This document shows positions 51,660 to 63,562 of a stretch of DNA of 64,000 nt, in pieces. The translations under genes were made by a program, and so were the position numbers. Each line of letters starts with the position of its first letter. The first letter of the stretch is position 1. Below the pieces are notes generated by a model, which ran no database searches, was not told the origin of the DNA, and was given only the letters and a program-made list of their open reading frames with translations. This DNA comes from Ciona intestinalis (taxonomy: Eukaryota > Chordata > Ascidiacea > Phlebobranchia > Cionidae), in assembly GCF_000224145.3 (NCBI RefSeq), contig NC_020175.2, forward strand, positions 4,344,363 through 4,408,362, in the 5' to 3' direction.

Positions 51660-54600
51660 TCATAATCGAATAATTCGGCTCTGTCTTTGACCATCTGTGG
51701 TTACGAATTCATATATCGCTTTCTTGTCTGTGATTGGCTGTTGGTCCACACATTCTGACCAATCAGAATGTTCGTCACCAGAAACAGTTCTAAACTTGAA
51801 AGTGAGACCCGGGAATTTAGAGCAAATTTCAATTTTCCCATCATCTGTTATTCTGTGGAATAAATATAGTTATTAGATGCAGAAAAAGAGTTTAAATTTT
51901 GTGAAAAAAATAAATTTCAGATTGATAAAAAAAATTTAAAATTTGAAAAAAATACTAGTGCAAACTTAAAAAATTAAAAAAAAACTAGTAAAATTTTCCA
52001 ATTTTTCTTGACAGATTTCACTATAGATATCGGATTTATCATATTTTAGTTTAATCTGGTGTGGGGCGTGTTAAAATACAGTTGAACTCATGGTCATCAA
52101 GGAAATTTTATTGATTTTTGTTGCCAAATATACTTGGTCTGTGGTTTTTTAAAGATACTTTACAGCAGAGAAAATGATTTTTAGGTGTAAAAACAGGAAG
52201 CTAAATCATTTTTTATCAAGAGTGTATTAAATTTGATGTGCTATGTCACCTCAGGCATCTCTAATATTATGTCAATGACTCTCACCTGACACCTGGTGGT
52301 GGTAATCTGTAGTGAATATTTCGAATCCTGAGTCGAGATAATTCCTTGTAACCGACCACGTTTACAAAATCTCTCCAATCTTGTAGTTTGGTCCATTCAT
52401 TTGCTTGTTCTGCTTCCCATGGTGCCTGCGGAAAATACATGTATATATTTGATTGCTGCCTTTTCAAACAAAATTTGTAAAAGATATGGGGAAACAGCAG
52501 ATTTAATGGAAAAATCAACATAATTTAATATTTTAAAAGAAGTTGTGTAAAAATGCTAGTAGCCATGTCACAGAAAAACGTTTAGTTACAATAAATTTTA
52601 TACCAGAACAACAATTTTGAATTTTTGAAAGTCTAAAAGTTTAGAAAATACAAAATAACAAATATTCAAACTTATTAAAAAATAAAAAAACAACACAAAT
52701 TTTAAAAAAAATCATAAAAATGGTTCCGAAAAATATTTAAAAAATAACAGTTCAAGGTTATAAAATTGTAAAAAATTAGAAATTTGAACACACACCTTGT
52801 GCCAAGCTCTCTCTGCGAATGCAATCAAGCGTGGAAATAATTGATAATGAAACTTTGTGACATCACGAAGCATTTCTGACCACACAGCAGCCTGCATTCC
52901 AATAATGTTCTCTGGCGCTGTTAGTGGCAGGTTTGTATCTCGCATATTTTTCACTTCTTCAGCTATAGGAAAAAAAATAGTAAAAAATAATACTAGTTGT
53001 TAAAATGTTTTTGAAGAGATTGCAGTAATGCAATAAAATAATTTTGTCGATAATGTATAATTTTTCTCACAAATAAAATATAATAATTTAATATTTTTTG
53101 CAGCTATTGGAAAAATTACAATATAATTAAACTAATTCTGTCGATATTTTATAACTGAATCAAAAATTAAGGATAACAATTTATGTCAACTATTAAAAAG
53201 TTAAAAAATTCCATCAGGGGGTTTAAGGTTTCTATTCTATGTGGGTGAGGTCATATAGCATGACGCCATTGATTTAAGAAAGAGCGGATACATTATCACA
53301 ACACCCAGGGTACTACAACTAGCCATTAGTAAGGAATGGGTACGAGCAATGTACGTTATTTATCAAGCTCATTGACACATACACCCACAATGGTACCAGC
53401 AGTGGCGCAGCCAGGGAGTTTAGAGGGTCGTGACCCCCCTTTTTAAACCAAAAAATTTTTAAAATATTTGAAAAAAAATTTGTTGGAAATTTTTTGATTA
53501 AACCCCCCCCCCTTATTTTTTTCTGGCTGCGCCTCTGGGGACCAGTATGAAACATTACAATATAAAAATCAGCGCTCCTACTTACATGAAAATGGTTCAG
53601 CATTTAAGTTGAACTTTGCATTTGAGTAAAGATGTTCCGGCATGAACTCAAACACTTTACGATCATCAATATAACGCGTTGCCCAGAATAAACCGATCTC
53701 TTCAGGATCTGGTTCATGGGGGTGGTCGAAGTAAAAATGGGTGGCTTGTGACATCACAACCTGGAATGTGAGGTAATAATGGATTATTTGGAGTGTGCGG
53801 GAAGTTTGTAACTTATTTATCATCGCGTGGTAGGACAACAACAGTGGTGTTCTGTTTCTTACACCTCGTGCCCGCTTATGAGTTACCACATACATGAGTA
53901 ACATAACTTTTTGGGTAATTATTTTATTTTTAAGGTAAACATTTCATTTTTCTAATGTGTTGCTTACAATTTATGGAATAAAAGGTAAATTTGATAGCAT
54001 GGATTATGTCTTGCCCATGCTCTACAAAAAAAATTATCAAATTTAATTTTAAACATGGTAAAATAAAAAGAGAGATCTCACAGGCTTAAAATAAATTACC
54101 TTATAACCTGCATTAGCAAGTTTATAAGCTCTATTAGCTAAGTAAGGACTCCAACCAGCGTTGTTCCATGAATAAGCAAGCACATCACAGGGTATGGAGG
54201 ATTTCTCATAAGGAACAGTGTCTGGTGATCTGTGGGTAAGAAAGATATATTTTACTATGGGGGAAGATGGGACACCTTTAGCACATAATATCCAAATATC
54301 CTGATCGTGTTTTAAACAATTAACAACGGTCTATGGGAGAACAGGATTTTATATTCTATAAACATTCTTTGTTTACTACCATATAGGACGAGATAATAGA
54401 ATGTTTATGCGTCCCACCTCCCCACCCCCTCAACTATATTAACAAATTAACATGATTTGTCAACTAAAAAAAGGTTCAATAAGGTATAGGGTAATGGTCA
54501 AGTCTATGGAATAAATAGGTTAATCAGTTTTCATGGCATGCCAATGCCACACAGTAAAATATCATTCATATTGAATGGAATGTATATCAGCAGCTACATA

Positions 54601-57600
54601 AAATATTTGCTACAACCTTGAGTTTTAATTATATGTAGAAATGAATAATAAAGGATACATGGGATTGAAATTTGGGATTTTGTGTCAACAGAATAAGTTT
54701 AAAAGACACAGTAACACAGTTCAATACACAATATATGTTGATGTAACTCACTTCAAAGCACCATCCTCCCAAACTCCTAGGTTTAATCCATGTTTGGTAC
54801 AAATGTCGGAAACTTTACGAATGAAATATTCCTGTAGGTCAACATTGCTGTGTGGATGGAATAGAATTAACTTATTTTTAGAATAAAACTAAAAGATAAA
54901 AATATATATATATTCAAAATAATGAAAGAAAGACTTAACGGTAACTGCTACAAACCCAGTGGTCACTAATGGGTTGATCAAATTTCCAGCAATACAGAAA
55001 AAACACACCCGCAAAGTTGCATACACAGTAACTCAGAAGCTGGCTTGAAATGTATAAACTAAGTCTAGGCCACCCCTGTTATAACTTCTGAAGTAACCCC
55101 ACTAGCCGGGTAAATAAATTGCAACCATTTACTCATACTATAGCAACAATTACAAAATTCTACATGAGAATCTTTCTTCTTTGGTAATAAATTGACTACA
55201 ATATAATACATAGTAGGATGGGTAAAGATAGGACACCTTTTTATTCTATTTTCTCATCCAATTTGGTGGTAAACAAAGAACATTCAATAAAATATAAAAA
55301 ACCGTATCTTCATGACTCCGATAGACTGTTGTTAATTGTTTAAAACACGATCAGGATGTATAGATATTATGTGCTAAAGGTGTCTCATCTTTCCCCACAG
55401 TATATACCTCAAGGGTGAAATGACACTCAATAAAATGGATTTACAAAGTTCACAGTATAAATCAGAACATTAATTACAACATTTACGAACCTATATGGGA
55501 ACCCTTCTTCTTCACTGATAAACTTCTCACATACAGGAGAACCCTCCCAAGACTTCTTAGCAACCTCATCCCCTCCCATGTGTATTGTGGTAAGAGGTTG
55601 TATATCAGCGTGAAGAGCTTTAATCTCGGTGATGACTTTCTCCACAAACCTGTAGTATTGAGTTGTATTTAGAAAAGTTTGGGAACTGCTGGTATAACCA
55701 TGTTGGAGGTAGGAACATATGGCTTGTGAGTCAGAGGCGACTTTTTGATGACAGAATCTTGGGTATATACCCAAGCTGACATTTCTAAGAATGTTATGAA
55801 ATTATGAATACAACTTTTCAGCATTGTTGCAAACGTTTTCTGTAATTTTCCATAACATTATAATCATGCTTAGAAACGCCAGGTGTTATTTCGGTTGATT
55901 GAACCTGTTTAAGTATTTAACTGAGTTTCATGTTCACTGGTTTGTGGTATAATTATATTCAAGTGCATGTACCTCATACATAATTGCAATGAAACATAGT
56001 AATTAAGGGGTGCAATGCCATATTTGGCCAACGGTGGTTAAAATCCCAGGTCCCATGGCTAGTCCACTTATCCCACTGTATCCATATAGAACCGTAATAG
56101 AACCCATTGTAAATTTAAATGGTCCAACTCTGGCCTAAATCTCAGGCCCCATGGTCAACCTTGCCAAAGTACTTCACCCATATAGAATAGTCTCTATAGC
56201 AATAAATCCAAGACATATTACTTGTATGACGAAGCTATGCAGGGGTTAAGTGCGTTGTTACGGAAATGTTGAACAGACATCGCCGTGGAAACATCATCAG
56301 GGTCGATCAAGCGGAACTCGTCAGCTGCTGCTGTGTCACCACGAAGATTAAATTCTCTATATCTGTGTAAAATGTAGAAAGTAATATGATGTTATAATAA
56401 AGTGTTATGCTACAAATTAAAGCATCTAATGAACAATACGGTAAGGTTAACAATATTTCAAAGCCAATTGTATAGGTAATTTTAAAGATCAAACGTGTAT
56501 ATTTATATAGATTGATTATAAAATTTTTGGTTCTGTTATAAAAATATAGCAAAATCTTGACAAACGTTATGGAATGACAGTAAAAACACTTTTTTTTTAC
56601 TTTTTTCAACATGCACTTAATTTGACAGCATGTATATACCAACATTACACAGAATTTTAATTTGGCTAATTTAGTATCTAAATATTGTTTTAAAAAATGT
56701 AAACCACATTACTTTACTTTTTTTTATGAAATATGTTTCTTTTATAAAAGATATTTGTAATATTTTTCTTATTTTTTCAACAAATCTATTCTTTTATAAA
56801 TTAGAAAAAAATATGAACTCAGTTCTACCTGACTTCCATGGCATTAATCGCGGCATGTGAATGACCAGGTGTATCAACCTCAGGAATAACTTGTACATGA
56901 TTGGCGACCGCACTTTGTAATATACGTTTATAATCATCTGCTGTGTAGAAACCACTGCCCGATGTATCTTTGTTGGGTCCAGAGCCAAGAGCTGGGAATA
57001 AACAAGTGTCCTCTGTTTCTGTGTGGCACCTATTACGTAAATGTATTGGTTTAAAATGATATAGTTTCTGTTGTCTAAAAAAGTTTTATGTTTGGTTATT
57101 ATGGGAAAAAATTGTTATAAGCATAATATTTTGTTATTATAAGAAAAAGGTATATTCGTTTGGTATCATAGTAAAAAAAAAGGGTTTTATTTTTTACACC
57201 TTATGCCCTATATAGCAAGTTACCAAGTAATACAAATCCGCGTGATTAAATTTTCTATACCAGCTCATTAAAATGAGATTTTTACTATGTATAGCTGTCC
57301 AATTGATTAGTAACCACTTTGTTAGGGCAATTGGAAGTATTTATTTTAACTCCACACATGTTCAGTCCGACATGCAAGTTTTTCCCACCTGACAGCACCA
57401 ATCTGTGTGAGTTCAGGCAATCCATTGATTTCAATTCTCCAACCTTCGTCATCGGTTAGATGGAAATGAAGTTTGTTTAGCTTGTATAGCGCCATCGTCT
57501 GGAAAATAAGCGAGCAATTCATGTCATCAAATGAACAATTTAAGTCATTCCAGAAAATTATAAAAAAAATTAGGTTGCGTTATAGCAATTTAGCATTCTT

Positions 57601-60600
57601 TCCACTGTCTGGCAAAATAAAAAATACAATTCAACTTATTTTAGCAAAATGAATAAAACTGTCTTTTATCCTGGAAATATATGGTCTTGGTTTATTTTAT
57701 ATTATATTATTTGCATTTAAATGTTCTCATAAAATTCATGTATGCCATATTGTAAACGTAAAGTATAGTAAGATGATCAAAACTAGAATATTCTTTAGAA
57801 CATATCCATGTTATATGATTGGTGATTGCATCTATTTAACCGTTATTTGTAGGCAGATTATTCAAATCGAGTATCATATTAGAATTCAGGGCATGTATAC
57901 CAATGTAAGGCACCTATGCCAACTAACACAACCAACTCTGACCTCAATAATTTTAATAATTTCATCAGCAGGAACAAAGTTACGAGCGACATCGATGTGT
58001 AAACCCCTGTATCCATATCTTGGACCATCCTGTGGAGTGTGGATGAATGGATGAATGTAATTGAATTACTGATGTATGGTGGGACAATGATAGTCATTAT
58101 GACACAGGTATTCTGTTGTATTCACTACATGCACGCTTACAAGCTACCATGTATGCAACTTTGAATAATTAGAGTTTTTTGTTATTTGCATGGCTGACAA
58201 TTTACACAACCCATTAGTGACTACTGGGTTGAAGAATTAAGTGTCTTGCCCAAGAACACATGACCACAATGGTAGCAGCATCAAGCATTGAACCTAGTAA
58301 CTTTTGGTTATTGGTTACAAAGCCAGCTTTTTCAACTACTCTTTTTTTGTAAGTTATGACATCCTAATGAGATATAATTATGACATCACAAACCTGGATT
58401 GTTCCCGTTGGAAAACTAAGCTGAAAACTTCCATTTCTCTCGGCCAATGAAAGAAGAGTTTGTCCGGCGTAAAATATCCCAGCTTCGTGTGGTGCCGTGA
58501 TTATAATGGTCTCTCTGTGTGGAATAATTAATAATAATACTTATTATTACACCCAAAGTTATCTTAACTACACAACATTTTATCAGTCAGTTAATACACT
58601 TCCGTCTGCACCTTGAATTGAGATTCAATCAAGTTTTGCAGTTTCTTTCTTAAATGATTATTTAAGTAGGCTCTGTAATAATATTGAGCATTAGGAGGTA
58701 AATGTGGGGAATAAAAATTAACATACTAATACTTTGTCTAATATAGGGTTACCTACTCGTCCCAAATGTAATAACACTACACACCTTGAATCATCAATCT
58801 TTATCATATAAGCCTCATTTGAACTAGGTACCCCTTCTACATCAGCAACTATTATTTTGATGACTTGACTGGGCGGACAGGGCTCTGAACCTGGTATATG
58901 TTGAACACCGAGAATATCTAGAACAAAGTTATTTACTTTTACTCTGTGTATGTGCCAAGTAAAACCTGGGTAAATATACTGTGCATACAATCTTGTTTGC
59001 TTATACCTTATACATATAACAAAGTAGGTGTAAGAGTTAACATTACCACGGCATGGAAAAACAGCTGAAAATGCATTTTAAGAAGTGCTAGGTACTATAT
59101 ATTTAGAAATTATAGTATGTTGCATTACAGCAACAATTTTTTTTATCATACACGTTCATACACCTCGTACCCGCTTTTTGTAACTTTGTGGATATTTATT
59201 TGGGAGATATTTTTGTATAGCTGTTTTATGTATTTTTTATGTAGAGCTGATAGCAACGCCCATAATGGTAGCAGCTACAAACTTTAAACCCGTGGTTCAG
59301 AGTAAAACTCACCACACATAATGCTATAACTCACCCGCTATTCTCTTTGCTTCATTCTGTATGTTGGAAGGTAGATTGGTGCAACACACGCACCATTTAC
59401 TGCTGTCTAAGACCATTATTTTCTTAGAATTTACATTGAAGTGTATTGGAGTAGGAAGTACTTTCATGGGCGCAACTACTAAGTCTTCTATGCGATCTCT
59501 GTGGAAAATTAAACAGGAAATAAGCTATTATTACTTGCTAGTGGTTGGCATAGGATAAATAGAATAAGGATATAATACTGCTGGTGTATGACCTGTTGAG
59601 TCTTAAAGTTACAGCTACACATAATACAAAGATTTTTATTAAAACACTCTTATGTTTAAACCCATTATCATATGGCAAATTATGAACTAGATTTTAAAAG
59701 TTTAGTTAAAAATGTAACTTATGTAAGTAACTGGAAAATGAAACTGTCAATCTTGACATTGACCAGCTTTGCCATTGGGAAATCACATAAAATGTTAGAT
59801 GTAAATCTCACCTGGCAAATCTTTCTTGTGGAGTGAATGGATCAGCGTTATCATCACTAGATCGTTTCCACTTCTCCATTTTGTTGAAACCCTCCACAAA
59901 CTTCACATCTTCGTCATCTGTGCTCTGGATAATCACAGGAGCGTGATCAGGAGCAGACACGTACCATCGTGGGAGGATGTAGGATCGGGATGCGGTTTGG
60001 TAGCTCCGGAACTTGATGAGAGCTGCTCCTCCAGCTGGGATGCCTGGATGGGAAAATGAGCAATTTGTTAACCAAGCATATGCATAATGTTAATGTTTGT
60101 GGTAATGGAACAAATCTGGCCCACATCCAAAGTTCTCAAAGACCTCATTCATAAAGGATAGGGATAATGAGGTAAAATGGATGTCATGAACTTTTGAAAC
60201 CGCAGTTATTACTGAATATGACCACAGTTCTTAATATACACCAGCTTTATTTTGCTGTTAGGTGTCAACTGTCAATACAAGCAACAAACAAAGACTGCTA
60301 AAGTATGACCCATTCATTAAATTATTACTAATTTTCTCTGTGTTCATAAATCTACATTATCTGGATGGTTGAGAGAAAAACCAGATTTTGAAAATTTAGT
60401 AGATAAAGAGCAAAAAATGCACCCAGTTTTGTTATGTTTTTTTCACGTTAAAAATTCATCTGGGAAAATTGACAATTCTATTTTACATGCTATGGATAGT
60501 GAAAGAATCAAATAAGATTTGCAAGTGCATGTAATTAAAGTGTAGTTACACTGGAAAGTACAATGTGTAATATGTTGAGAAAATTTACCTTTAAAGTTTT

Positions 60601-61647
60601 GATCAGGTGTTAGTTTAAAGAATCCACCATCCATGTGTGTGATAATGAAGTCACACAGAGGAAGTGAATATTCTCGGTTTTTCTTCAAGGTGTCGAACTC
60701 AATAAGGTGGAGACTGTTAAAGTAGATTGACCAGCCTTCCTGTATGTAATAGTGTTATAATTCATAATATGAATTTTAGTATAGGTTTAGGACAGGGTGG
60801 AGCTAAGAAATTAAAAAAAGGAATAAAAGGATTGGGAAGTCCTGATTTTAGGAGTTGCTATATTAGGGGTCAATTAAATAGTTTTAACAAATTTTAGTTT
60901 AACGAGCAAAAATGCTAACAGGTTCAGTTTATGTTTAATAGAGATAATTATTTTAGGGAACATAATAAAAATAGCTATCACAGCATATGTGTGGTAAAAC
61001 AAAAATTTGATCTTTTTGTTTAATACAATACACTACTTGGCGACAAGTACAATATGTATTCGGAAGTCAGAATAATATGGGATTGGTCATATACAATACA
61101 TGGAAGGTGCCAGGTAGAGTCTTACGTGAGGAATATCTTGGTCTCCGCTGTTTATTATTGTCACTTCATGAATAAATTTGTCTGCCCCATAATTTGGTCC
61201 AGTCTTATATCGCACCTCCAAGTTAGCACCCATGTAATCAAGCATTGGATTCATAGCTGGAACACAAAATTATTTTAATTTATAAAAATTCTTTTTAGAA
61301 ACCAAAATTTTGTAAATATAAGATCAATGCTTTACATTAATAAAGAGACACAAATTAAAACACATTCTTTGAGAACATTGGGTGGGGTGAAGAACTATAA
61401 TCTGCTTTTAAAATTTTAGTTTAGAATAAAATGTGCCAAACTATAGTTAACATGTATTAATTAAATAGTTTAATTAATTTCATATAAATATTACATTGCA
61501 ATAAGCCAATAATGAAGAATTTTAGCCCTTACTGTATTTTATGTCCTTCGAAAATTGAGACGTATTTTTCATCAAGTAGTAAACGATAAAGAGCGAAAAT
61601 ATACACAGACCAACAAGACCTTTGTAGTTGAGGCTCACTCTGAGCAT
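51660..61647 (-). CDS. Chitobiase-type beta-N-acetylhexosaminidase (GH20), 881 residues
   Basis: Removes terminal N-acetylglucosamine residues from chitin-like or glycan chains. Exons in order: 61647-61533, 61256-61126, 60739-60589, 60043-59812, 59498-59335, 58917-58785, 58514-58394, 58029-57943, 57498-57389, 57029-56829, 56362-56222, 55649-55491, 54847-54752, 54229-54100, 53760-53586, 52962-52796, 52425-52286, 51852-51660; all phases agree. Residues 10-26 form a signal peptide or anchor (GLVGLCIFSLFIVYYLM). Residues about 40-205 form the CHB_HEX N-terminal domain (GWSIYFNSLHLI, LPRWYVSAPD), about 215-348 the GH20b domain (AGIFYAGQTLLSL), and about 350-800 the catalytic barrel (DVARNFVPADEI, LNKLHFHLTDDEGWRIEI, VIPEVDTPGHSHA). 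The catalytic Asp-Glu pair is 556-557 in HMGGDE. An Ig-like C-terminal domain follows. Length and layout match bacterial chitobiase rather than vertebrate HEXA/HEXB (about 530 residues). The start is the first ATG after an in-frame stop. Confidence 0.95.
53363..53400 (-). mobile_element. SINE head fragment
   Basis: ACACATACACCCACAATGGT then ACCAGC, the reversed CTACCATTGTGGG block, in a hexosaminidase intron. Confidence 0.45.
53805..53935 (-). mobile_element. SINE tail fragment
   Basis: Reverse complement of the tail (GTAACTTATTTATCATCGCG, GTGTTCTGTTTCTTACACCT, CGTGCCCGCTTATGAGTTAC) in a hexosaminidase intron. Confidence 0.8.
54251..54438 (+). mobile_element. MITE copy
   Basis: TTACTATGGGGGAAGATGGG at the left; GCGTCCCACCTCCCCACCCC at the right. 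In a hexosaminidase intron, opposite to the gene. Confidence 0.82.
54930..55140 (+). mobile_element. SINE, central domain plus tail
   Basis: GACTTAACGGTAACTGCTAC, AAACCCAGTGGTCACTAATG and GGTTG, then a linker and the tail (GTTGCATACACAGTAACTCA ... CCCCTGTTATAAC ... GGGTAAATAAATTGCAACCA). Confidence 0.78.
55209..55408 (-). mobile_element. MITE copy, reverse orientation
   Basis: CATAGTAGGATGGGTAAAGA at the left, GGTGTCTCATCTTTCCCCAC at the right, reversed interior (GTAAACAAAGAACATTCAAT, AAACACGATCAGGATG). Confidence 0.82.
58080..58340 (-). mobile_element. SINE, near full-length
   Basis: On the minus strand the order is B-box-like GGTTCAATGCTTGATGCTGC, TACCATTGTGGTCATG, the core TGTTCTTGGGCAAGACACTT, TTCAACCCAGTAGTCACTAA, then linker and tail (GTTGCATACATGGTAGCTTG, CTGTGTCATAATGACTATCA). 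It ties head, central domain and tail into one element of about 250-330 bp. Hexosaminidase intron. Confidence 0.8.
59148..59298 (-). mobile_element. SINE, internally deleted
   Basis: Reversed tail (CACGTTCATACACCTCGTAC, CCGCTTTTTGTAACTTTGTG) and reversed head (CGCCCATAATGGTAGCAGCT) joined with the central core missing. Confidence 0.65.
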
Positions 61648-61662
61648 AATTTCGATTCGATT

Positions 61663-62132
61663 TTAGAACAGTCGCATTTCCATCGCTTTAGGCGAAAGAA
61701 ATGTTGTTTCGTTTTTTTTCACGGGCTGTGCATCAATTGCTAACTTTTTGAAGTCGCTAAAAGTGTATGCTTCGTTCGAGAAAATACCTTGCAACAGCGC
61801 AATATGACGAGCACCTTCCTGGAAACGTTTTGTATTAAACACAAAGCACCAGGATGCTATTACTTCGTGGTAGACGACTAGACGTATCAATTTAACAGTA
61901 GCGTAATGCCGAACACAACACACAATGCCGACCAGCTGATTGATATAAATACAATGTACACGCAAAAACAACATACTTCAAAGTTCATAAGATTATAATA
62001 TTTAAAATACCTATATTCATTTTTTAATCATTAAAAAATGTAAAAATACGACAATGTTAATTTACAATAAGATGTTTGTAAGAAACCGCTACAATTACCT
62101 TTATCGTACTTCAAACGCTTCAATAACTCCAT
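61663..62132 (-). CDS. Partly resolved gene immediately upstream of the hexosaminidase
   Basis: First exon candidate 62132-62099 encodes MELLKRLKYDK and ends at a good donor (AAAG|gtaatt), phase 1. A last exon candidate, 61818-61663, has acceptor tttccag and encodes EGARHIALLQGIFSNEAYTF, SDFKKLAIDAQPVKKNETTF and LSPKAMEMRLF before TAA; it begins in phase 0. A middle piece is therefore needed. Sequence near 61974-61890 after a ttgaag acceptor reads VCCFCVYIVFISISW in the right phase and would be a membrane segment, but I could not find a convincing donor. The stop codon is 15 nt before the hexosaminidase ATG, same strand. The first exon is divergent from TMEM138 with 125 nt between start codons. 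Family not recognised. Confidence 0.5.
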
Positions 62133-62257
62133 GGTTTCTATTTACAATTTATTTACGTTTGTTCTTTTTACAAAAACGACAAGTGTTACTGTTATTCCTT
62201 ACTCAATACTAGCTATATATAATGGTCCCATGCTTAAATGGTATTTAATAATTAGAA
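62133..62257. promoter_or_regulatory. Bidirectional promoter region between TMEM138 and the minus-strand gene
   Basis: Only 125 nt separate the two start codons on opposite strands, so both core promoters and 5' UTRs must lie here or overlap the first exons. No strong TATA box is obvious beyond AT-rich sequence (CTATATATAATGG near 62212). Confidence 0.55.
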
Positions 62258-63562
62258 ATGGAAGTGGTAAACTATACGTTGATATTATGTCTACAAATCA
62301 TACTACTCGTATACGATATATTTGTAAACGCATTTATTGACTTGTTGAACCCAGAAAATGTTATCCAGTTAGTTCTTTTCATGTAAGTCCTCCTATTTTA
62401 AATATCTTATCATTATTTTTGATTAGTAACAGTTTATAACATAAGTGATTTTAAATTTGCAAAGCAGAAACTTGTATATATTATTAATCTATTTATTGGT
62501 CTTGTCTCTTCTGCTCTGTTACAATATTTTTTTCATATAAAGCTTTGTATTTACTAAATCCCTATTGTGTATCCAAATGTTTACCAATAAGTTTATTTTC
62601 AACAAAATTGTTAACCATTAAAGAACAAACACAACAAAATTATTTAATTGGTGTCATGCCTTGACACATTGGTTAGCATGCTTGCTTGTAGCCGAAAACT
62701 TACTAGCGCATGTTCTATGAAAGAGAACACCCATGTTATAAAGACTATTCTAGCCACGCCATGGAAAATAAATAAGTTATATTTATTTAACTTTACCAGC
62801 TAACAATCCTAATACATAAAATCCTTATTTCTTTTAGTCTACAAGACATTTGCTTGGTCTTCCAACTGGTTGTTTTATGTCTTGAGATCTTTAACACCGC
62901 TACCTCACAAGCTGGCTTCATCTCAGTCATGATGAAAAAGTTTGCTCCATGTTTGCTAACTACATTACTGTACCTTGTCCTAAGCATTGCTCTCTGCGCC
63001 AAAACCTTAATGTTGAGGTAAATATAAAACAGGGTTAACAATTCTTTGCAGACATAATGTTGTATTAGTTTTTAACCAAATTTGGGATGACATTGTTAAA
63101 ATGCGGTTATACTCATAGTTGTCTTATATGTGGAACCTCATTGATTAAAAGATTGCAATGTTGTTTGGCACTTCTCGTTATTATTTAACAGCAGGATAGA
63201 GCTGGTTTAATTTAAAACTTTAATACTAAAACAAGTTGTCCCTATTTTAAAAATTGGGATGACATGTAACCGCAGAGCCAGGCACCTCTAGTGTATGTTT
63301 TATTCAGTATTTCAAACAATTAAAACAGCAATAATTCATAAACGTATATATATATTATATGTATAATATGTTTTGATTTCATAGGTGGAATGACACTACA
63401 GTAAATGTTTATGCTGATGGCGGATTTTTCGCTGTGTACATTTTACAACGATTGTGGTCACCGATCTATTATTATACATACAAAAGAACTGCAATGCGAT
63501 TGGCTGATTCAAATTTTTATAAGAACACTGATTGGTTGAGAAGACAGATGACATTACGTTGA
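62258..63562 (+). CDS. TMEM138: TMEM138, ciliary transmembrane protein (160 residues)
   Basis: Four-pass membrane protein of the cilium base; the human gene is mutated in Joubert syndrome. Exons 62258-62382, 62838-63017, 63385-63562, phases 2 and 2, giving 160 residues against 162 in human. The protein starts MEVVNYTLILCLQIILLVYD, where human has the NYSLVLSLQ pattern. It continues with DLLNPENVIQLVLFILQDIC (human VIQLVLFIIQDI), FNTATSQAGF (human FNTFVFQAGL), and ends with YYYTYKRTAMRLADSNFYKN then TDWLRRQM (human [23 protein letters not shown]). Four hydrophobic helices are visible. The start is the only in-frame ATG consistent with homology. It is divergent from the minus gene across a 125 nt promoter. 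Identity is based on alignment by eye along the whole length. Confidence 0.95.
62640..62790 (+). mobile_element. SINE, diverged, in TMEM138 intron 1
   Basis: CATTGGTTAGCATGCTTGCT resembles a tRNA-like A-box region; it is followed by the tail (GCATGTTCTATGAAAGAGAA, ACACCCATGTTATAAAGACT, AAATAAATAAGTTATATTTA). Confidence 0.55.

Noticed and set aside
62131..62340. 69-codon plus frame over the TMEM138 start
   Set aside because: Out of frame with the TMEM138 first exon, whose frame matches the human protein.
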